17,424 nt of DNA from RUG14223 sp051881075 (GTDB taxonomy: Bacteria; Bacillota; Clostridia; Oscillospirales; Acutalibacteraceae), in the NCBI GenBank assembly GCA_051881075.1, contig JBJEPE010000032.1, positions 1 to 17,424 of the forward strand, written 5' to 3'. The first letter of the stretch is position 1. Each line of letters begins with the position of its first letter. A program made the position numbers and the translations under genes. Positions 13,738-17,424 of the stretch are shown here, piece after piece. Under the pieces are notes generated by a model. The model was not told where the DNA came from. It searched no databases and saw only the letters and a program-made list of their open reading frames with translations.

Positions 13738-14838
13738 ATGAAATACATAATTGATATTACGGAAAATACCCCTGCCTATCTACAGCTATACCGACAGGTA
13801 AGGGACGATATAGTTAAAAATATATATCCTTATAACAGTAAGCTTCCTTCAAAAAGAACGATTGCTGACGAGGTTGGTGTCAGCACCGTAACCATTGAAC
13901 ACGCCTATGCACTTCTTTGTGATGAGGGTTATATCGAGTCCAGAGAGCGAAGCGGATATTTTGTCATATTCCGTGCCAATGACGGATTTGCCGCTTCTGT
14001 AAACAAAGGAAGCCGAAATATACATCCCTCCTACCGTGATGCAGATTCTACTTCTGTAGAATTTCCCTTTTCTGTTTTAACAAAGACCATGCGCAGAGTA
14101 ATGAGTGATTTAGGTGAGGGTATTCTGGAAAAATCACCAAATGTAGGATGCTTGGAACTAAGAGAGGAAATCAGCAGATATCTTGCAAGAAGCAGAGGAA
14201 TATGCGCAGAACCGGAACAAATTATTATCGGCTCCGGTTCGGAATATCTTTACGGTCTGATAGTTGAACTGTTGGGCAGAAATCAAAAATATGCCATTGA
14301 GTCACCTTCATACAAAAAGATTGAGCAGGTGTATCGAGCCTGCGACGTTACATATGATATGCTGCCGCTCGGCAATGACGGCATTGAAAGCTCCTATCTT
14401 TGGAAAAGCAATGCAAATATTCTGCACGTTTCTCCGTATCGAAGCTTTCCGAGCGGCGTATCCGCATCAGCATCTAAAAAACATGAATACATACATTGGG
14501 CAAGCAAGAACAACCGGTATATTGTAGAAGACGATTTTGAATCCGAATTTTCCGTATCAAAAAAGCCGGAAGAAACCATATTCTCAAACTCCTCAAAAGA
14601 TAATGTCATATACATGAACACGTTTTCTAAAACTATTTCTCCGGCACTTAGAGTTGGGTATATGGTACTGCCAAAGCATCTTGTTGCATATTTTGAAGAA
14701 AAGCTTGGGTTCTATTCATGCACAGTTCCAACCTACATTCAGTTCGTATTGGCAGAGCTTATATCAAACGGAGATTTTGAAAGGCATATAAACCGTGTCA
14801 GACGGCATAAGCGTAAAGAAATAGAAAAGAACATATAA
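13738..14838 (+). CDS. MocR/PdxR-type regulator, C-terminally short
   Basis: 366 residues from ATG 13738; AAAGGAG ends about 16 nt upstream, long but the best choice. A GntR winged helix-turn-helix covers residues 10-78 (TPAYLQLYRQVRDDI, LPSKRTIADEVGVSTVTIEHAY, GYFV). After a linker (80-105) comes a fold-type I aminotransferase-like domain with EDDFESEF (264-271) and the PLP-binding Lys298 in FSKTISPALRVGYM. MocR proteins divergent from pdxST sense PLP and control its synthesis. The protein ends at RHINRVRRHKRKEIEKNI, while family members usually continue about 100 residues through the small domain. I found no continuation in any frame downstream, so a natural truncation or decay is likely. 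It may still bind DNA and PLP, or be a dominant or defective form. Confidence 0.88.
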   Translation: MKYIIDITENTPAYLQLYRQVRDDIVKNIYPYNSKLPSKRTIADEVGVSTVTIEHAYALLCDEGYIESRERSGYFVIFRANDGFAASVNKGSRNIHPSYRDADSTSVEFPFSVLTKTMRRVMSDLGEGILEKSPNVGCLELREEISRYLARSRGICAEPEQIIIGSGSEYLYGLIVELLGRNQKYAIESPSYKKIEQVYRACDVTYDMLPLGNDGIESSYLWKSNANILHVSPYRSFPSGVSASASKKHEYIHWASKNNRYIVEDDFESEFSVSKKPEETIFSNSSKDNVIYMNTFSKTISPALRVGYMVLPKHLVAYFEEKLGFYSCTVPTYIQFVLAELISNGDFERHINRVRRHKRKEIEKNI

Positions 14839-14852
14839 AAGCGGTCTGACAC
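14795..14852. repeat. 9-bp inverted repeat around the regulator stop codon
   Basis: GTGTCAGAC (14795-14803) and GTCTGACAC (14844-14852) are perfect inverted copies 40 nt apart; after one mismatch two more pairs (GC/GC) extend the match inward. The premature stop of the MocR-type gene lies inside. No T run follows, so it is a poor terminator. Nothing else is visible in the gap to the next gene (14839-14987). Confidence 0.45.
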
Positions 14853-14987
14853 AAATAAGGAAAATTATTATCTGCAGCCCATGAAAATTTACTTTTTGAT
14901 AAGAAGAATCACAGACAATATTTAGTAACAATTTCTTTTTTTCTGAATAATGTTATAGTATAGACAAATTGAGAGGAGGAGATATTC

Positions 14988-15347
14988 ATGTCAGAATATA
15001 CGAACTGTTCCTGCGTAAATAATACTGTAATGACAGATACTGACGATAAAACCTGTCCGGCAACCGGATTTCAAAAAGTATCTATTTGTGTACCTGTTGT
15101 CGTAACGCCATTTGCTCAAGCAGGAAAAACAGTAACAAGATGTTGCGGAGAACCCGTAGTTGTTCCCGATGATAAGCCTTGTCCGGGAAAAAAGAACGGT
15201 ACCTGCACGTTTACACTTAGTCAGAAAATATGTGTAGAGGTACCTGTAGAATTTGGTGCAACTGCTGCAGTCGGTGATACTTTTGTTGAATGCCTCGGTG
15301 CATCCGCAGACGATATCTGCAGGGATTGTAAGGACAAGGAGCTTTGA
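14988..15347 (+). CDS. cysteine-rich duplicated-domain protein, unknown function (copy 1)
   Basis: 119 residues with 12 cysteines (7, 9, 23, 34, 52, 53, 65, 73, 82, 102, 111, 114). GGAGGAG lies 6 nt before ATG 14988. No signal peptide or membrane segment. Two internal repeats of about 22 residues are visible: ICVPVVVTPFAQAGKTVTRCC (33-53) and ICVEVPVEFGATAAVGDTFVEC (81-102), each a beta-strand pair with pattern C-V-x-V-P/V...A-x-x-G-x-T-x-V-x-C. It overlaps no other gene and is followed 5 nt later by a paralogue with the same layout. I do not recognise a named family. The cysteine load and lack of signal could fit a metal-binding or a disulfide-crosslinked structural protein such as a spore-layer protein; this is speculation. 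Confidence 0.8.
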   Translation: MSEYTNCSCVNNTVMTDTDDKTCPATGFQKVSICVPVVVTPFAQAGKTVTRCCGEPVVVPDDKPCPGKKNGTCTFTLSQKICVEVPVEFGATAAVGDTFVECLGASADDICRDCKDKEL

Positions 15348-15352
15348 TAATA

Positions 15353-15679
15353 ATGACTTCAGACACACTGTATAGATCAATCATGGATGCTTCAAGTTCC
15401 GAATGTAAATGTCCAAAGGATGAATGTGTTAAAAACTGCTATCACTACGCTGACATCAGTGTTCCGATTGAGATGAAACCCAATGCGAAGCTTGGGGACG
15501 TTTCGATAGAATGTTGCGGCGAACCATCTGTTGAGTGCTGTGAAAACAAGTGCGGCTATACCTGTGAAATTACAGTCAAACAAAAAATTAGCATTAGAAT
15601 ACCGATTCGTTATGAAGTAGATGTTAATATGGACGAAAGTGCGATAAATTGCGATAACGGCGTATCTTGCTGCAAATAA
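15353..15679 (+). CDS. cysteine-rich protein, paralogue of the preceding gene (copy 2)
   Basis: 108 residues from ATG 15353, with AAGGAG (15336-15341) 11 nt upstream inside the end of copy 1; an in-frame TTG at 15344 is too close to that site. It has 13 cysteines, many in pairs (54-55, 62-63, 106-107). ISVPIEMKPNAKLGDVSIECCGEP (35-58) aligns with ICVPVVVTPFAQAGKTVTRCCGEP of copy 1, and CEITVKQKISIRIPIRY (71-87) with CTFTLSQKICVEVPVEF, so the two genes are old tandem duplicates. The second repeat has lost two of the copy 1 cysteines while the N-terminal part gained a CxC, C, C cluster (18, 20, 25, 29). Function unknown. A hairpin terminator follows directly, so the two genes form a two-gene unit. 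Confidence 0.8.
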   Translation: MTSDTLYRSIMDASSSECKCPKDECVKNCYHYADISVPIEMKPNAKLGDVSIECCGEPSVECCENKCGYTCEITVKQKISIRIPIRYEVDVNMDESAINCDNGVSCCK

Positions 15680-15685
15680 AAATCA

Positions 15686-15742
15686 AACACCATTGAATCC
15701 AAATTTTCAACGTTTGGAAATCAATGGTGTTAATTTTATTAT
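15686..15742 (+). terminator. terminator after the cysteine-rich gene pair
   Basis: AACACCATTGA (15686-15696) pairs perfectly with TCAATGGTGTT (15721-15731); the stem continues after a small bulge through TCCAAA/TTTGGA (15698-15703/15713-15718). A moderate T-rich tail (TAATTTTATTAT) follows. The tail is interrupted, so efficiency is uncertain. Confidence 0.75.
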
Positions 15743-15763
15743 CAGTAAATATAACCATTATAC

Positions 15764-15807
15764 TCAGTTTTCACAGCTATAACAGTTTCATGCTGTTCAC
15801 AAACTGA
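15764..15807. repeat. imperfect palindrome upstream of the bile salt hydrolase promoter
   Basis: TCAGTTT (15764-15770) and AAACTGA (15801-15807) are inverted copies, with ACAGC/GCTGT (15773-15777/15792-15796) nested inside. It lies about 110 bp upstream of the hydrolase promoter, in a non-coding stretch of some 320 bp that otherwise holds only the terminator and that promoter. No T run follows. It may be an operator or nothing. Confidence 0.3.
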
Positions 15808-15918
15808 CAAGCCTTACAAAACAAAAATCATATATACTCAATCAGTTATGTCAAAGGAATTGAAACATTAACTGTATTCTGCAATTATGAATAATAGGAG
15901 ATAAATTTTCACAAAATA

Positions 15919-15947
15919 TTGAAAAGATAAGGTCTTTATGCTATAAT
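15919..15947 (+). promoter_or_regulatory. strong promoter for the bile salt hydrolase gene
   Basis: TTGAAA (15919-15924) and TATAAT (15942-15947) with a 17-nt spacer and an extended -10 TG (15939-15940). This is close to the full consensus for the housekeeping sigma factor. The start site would be near 15954, about 52 nt before the ATG. Confidence 0.85.
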
Positions 15948-16005
15948 TTTTTGATTAGAATATAAAATTACAATATTGCAATACAAGAAGCGGAGGCAAG
16001 TTTTT

Positions 16006-16980
16006 ATGTGCACAGCAGCAACTTACAAAACAAAAGATTTTTATTTCGGCAGAACATTGGATTATGAGTTTTCATATAACGATGAAGTTACGATAATGCC
16101 TCGTAATTATCCATTCAACTTCCGTAATATGGGTATTATGAAAAACCATTATGCAATGATTGGCATGGCATATGTTATTGAAGATTATCCACTTTATTAT
16201 GACGCTGTTAATGAAAAAGGGCTTGGAATGGCAGGTTTAAATTTTGTGGGAAATGCAGATTACAAGGAAAAAGTACCGGATAAAGACAACTTAGCACAGT
16301 TTGAATTTATCCCATGGATTCTCAGCCAGTGTTCTTCGGTAAAGGAGGCAAGGGTATTAATAGAGAAAATCAACCTTGTTAATACTCCATTTAACAGTGA
16401 TTTACCTACTGCTCAGCTACATTGGATAATTGCTGACTGTGATGAGGCAATCACCGTAGAGTCAGTTAAAGAGGGTATTAAAATATATGATAATCCCGTT
16501 GGAGTGTTGACTAATAATCCGCCATTTGATGAGCAAATGTTTAATCTGAATAATTATATGCATTTGTCCCCCAATGCTCCTGAGAATCATTTTTCCGATA
16601 AACTGCCACTACACAAATATAGCCGTGGCATGGGCGCATTGGGACTTCCGGGAGATTTGTCCTCTCAATCCCGTTTTGTCAGAGTAGCTTTTACAAAAAT
16701 GAATTCTCTTTCAGGCGATTCTGAGCTTGAAAGCGTCAGCCAGTTTTTTCATATTTTAGGATCAGTTGACCAACAAAGAGGCTGCTGCCATGTCGGTGAG
16801 GGAAATTTTGAAATTACAATTTATACTTCCTGCTGTAACGCTGATAAGGGTATTTATTACTATACAACATATGAAAATCATCAGATTACAGCAGTAAATA
16901 TGCACAAGGAAAACTTGGATGATACTCATCTTACACGATATCCGCTTATTCTTGGCGAGCAAATTAAAATGCAAAATTAA
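16006..16980 (+). CDS. bsh: bile salt hydrolase (choloylglycine hydrolase family)
   Basis: 324 residues from ATG 16006, with GGAGG (15992-15996) 9 nt upstream; this start puts the catalytic cysteine at residue 2, as needed after removal of the first methionine. An Ntn hydrolase (PF02275) that cleaves glycine or taurine from conjugated bile acids in the cytoplasm. Expected active-site residues are all present: Cys2, Arg16, Asp19, Asn79 (AGLNF), Asn170 (GVLTNNP) and Arg223 (SRFVRVAF), matching Cys2, Arg18, Asp21, Asn82, Asn175 and Arg228 of the Clostridium perfringens enzyme. In the selectivity loop YSRGMGALGLPGD (205-217) it has Ser-Arg-Gly where the C. perfringens enzyme, as I recall it, has Gly-Gln-Gly, a difference reported to favour glycine conjugates. 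Penicillin V acylase is the alternative, less likely given the close match. It stands alone behind its own promoter. Confidence 0.95.
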   Translation: MCTAATYKTKDFYFGRTLDYEFSYNDEVTIMPRNYPFNFRNMGIMKNHYAMIGMAYVIEDYPLYYDAVNEKGLGMAGLNFVGNADYKEKVPDKDNLAQFEFIPWILSQCSSVKEARVLIEKINLVNTPFNSDLPTAQLHWIIADCDEAITVESVKEGIKIYDNPVGVLTNNPPFDEQMFNLNNYMHLSPNAPENHFSDKLPLHKYSRGMGALGLPGDLSSQSRFVRVAFTKMNSLSGDSELESVSQFFHILGSVDQQRGCCHVGEGNFEITIYTSCCNADKGIYYYTTYENHQITAVNMHKENLDDTHLTRYPLILGEQIKMQN

Positions 16981-17252
16981 TCCTAAATCTAATTTTCACA
17001 CTCTTACAAACAAATTTTTGATTCTTTAGAGAGTTTATATCGCTAATGTTATCTACTTAGTAGAATTACTTTATCCGGTATATTTTTCTCCTACTAATTT
17101 GAGCTGAGTTTCTCATTGCTATCCAAAATGGCAGTCAGTAAAAATTTGCTATAAAGTCAATTCCCCTTTGCGTTCTATCTTAGCAAATTTTAGCTTGTAT
17201 CGTCCGCAATTTAGTATAATATAAACTTCTTTTATATGTTAATACAAAATAA
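16981..17252. other. non-coding gap after the bile salt hydrolase gene
   Basis: AT-rich with no reading frame worth reporting. No clear GC-rich hairpin ends the hydrolase transcript. A TATAAT (17215-17220) on the plus strand could start a short RNA that ends at the hairpin beginning at 17253, but its -35 region is poor. Confidence 0.5.
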
Positions 17253-17293
17253 TCCCCTGAGCAGCAAATTTAAGCTATTCAGGGGAATTTTTT
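17253..17293 (+). terminator. rho-independent terminator (possibly bidirectional)
   Basis: TCCCCTGA (17253-17260) pairs with TCAGGGGA (17279-17286), with an inner AGC/GCT pairing, followed by six T (17288-17293). On the minus strand a weaker T-rich run (TTATTTTGT) follows, so it may also stop leftward transcripts coming from the tRNA. It may end a short rightward RNA or read-through from the bile salt hydrolase gene about 270 bp upstream. Confidence 0.8.
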
Positions 17294-17306
17294 GTTTAAT
17301 ATAGAA

Positions 17307-17354
17307 CAAAGAACAGCAATACACAACCAATAAATCGCATACCGCTGTTCTTTG
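17307..17354 (-). terminator. hairpin downstream of tRNA-Lys
   Basis: CAAAGAACAGC (17307-17317) and GCTGTTCTTTG (17344-17354) form an 11-bp stem with a 26-nt loop, 17 nt after the encoded CCA of the leftward tRNA. A T-rich stretch (TTCTATATT) follows on the minus strand. It probably ends or helps process the tRNA transcript together with the next hairpin. Confidence 0.55.
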
Positions 17355-17371
17355 CTCGCATAAATATTGTT

Positions 17372-17424
17372 TGGTGACCCATCGGAGATTCGAACTCCGG
17401 ACACCTTGATTAAAAGTCAAGTGC
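17372..17424 (-). tRNA. tRNA-Lys (anticodon UUU), 3' part, cut by the window end
   Basis: On the minus strand the anticodon arm CTTGA-CTTTTAA-TCAAG gives anticodon TTT, so lysine. The T arm CGGAG-TTCGAAT-CTCCG, acceptor strand ATGGGTC, discriminator A and an encoded CCA (17374-17372) follow. The D arm and 5' acceptor strand lie beyond position 17424. Confidence 0.96.

Noticed and set aside
13738..14838. Aminotransferase enzyme
   Set aside because: A GntR helix-turn-helix precedes the PLP-binding fold and the gene is divergent from pdxST, so it is a MocR-type regulator and not a metabolic aminotransferase.
14839..14987. Frameshifted remainder of the MocR-type regulator
   Set aside because: I translated all three forward frames after the stop and found no stretch resembling the missing C-terminal domain, so a simple frameshift is unlikely.
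14991..15380. Leftward 129-residue open frame opposite the cysteine-rich genes
   Set aside because: The rightward frames have a very strong ribosome site, share an aligned paralogous pattern and end at a terminator; the leftward frame has none of these.
17232..17420. Leftward 62-residue open frame at the window end
   Set aside because: It runs through tRNA-Lys and two hairpins; this is a well-known kind of false gene call caused by tRNA sequence.

Overview
The window is AT-rich bacterial DNA that reads with the standard code, strong AGGAGG-type ribosome sites and Bacillus/Clostridium-style promoters. It most resembles an anaerobic, gut-associated clostridial Firmicute. The reasons are a bile salt hydrolase of the Clostridium/Lactobacillus type, an oxygen-sensitive two-subunit iron-sulfur serine dehydratase, PdxST-type vitamin B6 synthesis with a MocR regulator, ECF transport, and a tRNA-Lys with an encoded CCA end. 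Species cannot be fixed from the sequence alone. No IS element, phage gene or CRISPR array is visible.

Region 1 (about 100-6670): a leftward six-gene operon runs P-loop NTPase, FecCD-type permease, ABC ATPase, SAM methyltransferase, substrate-binding lipoprotein, XdhC. A divergent IclR-family regulator faces it, and a 12-bp inverted repeat sits exactly between the two promoters. The combination of an XdhC molybdo-enzyme maturation factor with a FecCD/BtuCD-fold importer suggests a molybdate/tungstate (MolBCA-like) or other metal/cofactor uptake and insertion module under IclR control; the substrate is inferred, not shown. A 51-residue uncharacterised small protein with its own terminator follows the regulator.

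Region 2 (6736-11460): a leftward Na+/phosphate cotransporter with a C-terminal PhoU domain has four or five TTAACA-like hexamers spaced 11-12 bp apart upstream, which is the layout of a PhoP box. Divergent from it is sdaAB-sdaAA (L-serine to pyruvate plus ammonia), followed after 15 bp by a nucleoid-associated NdpA-family protein, closed by a strong bidirectional terminator.

Region 3 (11509-14840): a vitamin B6 locus. pdxS-pdxT (PLP synthase) and a following ECF S-component run left; a divergent MocR/PdxR-type regulator runs right. The regulator stops about 100 residues early, just where the small domain of the aminotransferase fold should begin. Two AAAATAGT direct repeats exactly 30 bp apart lie in the divergent promoter and are candidate regulator sites.

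Region 4 (14988-17424): two tandem, paralogous, very cysteine-rich small proteins of unknown function, a terminator, then a bile salt hydrolase gene with a near-consensus promoter, a non-coding stretch with a possible short transcript, and the 3' part of a leftward tRNA-Lys(UUU) with its terminator.
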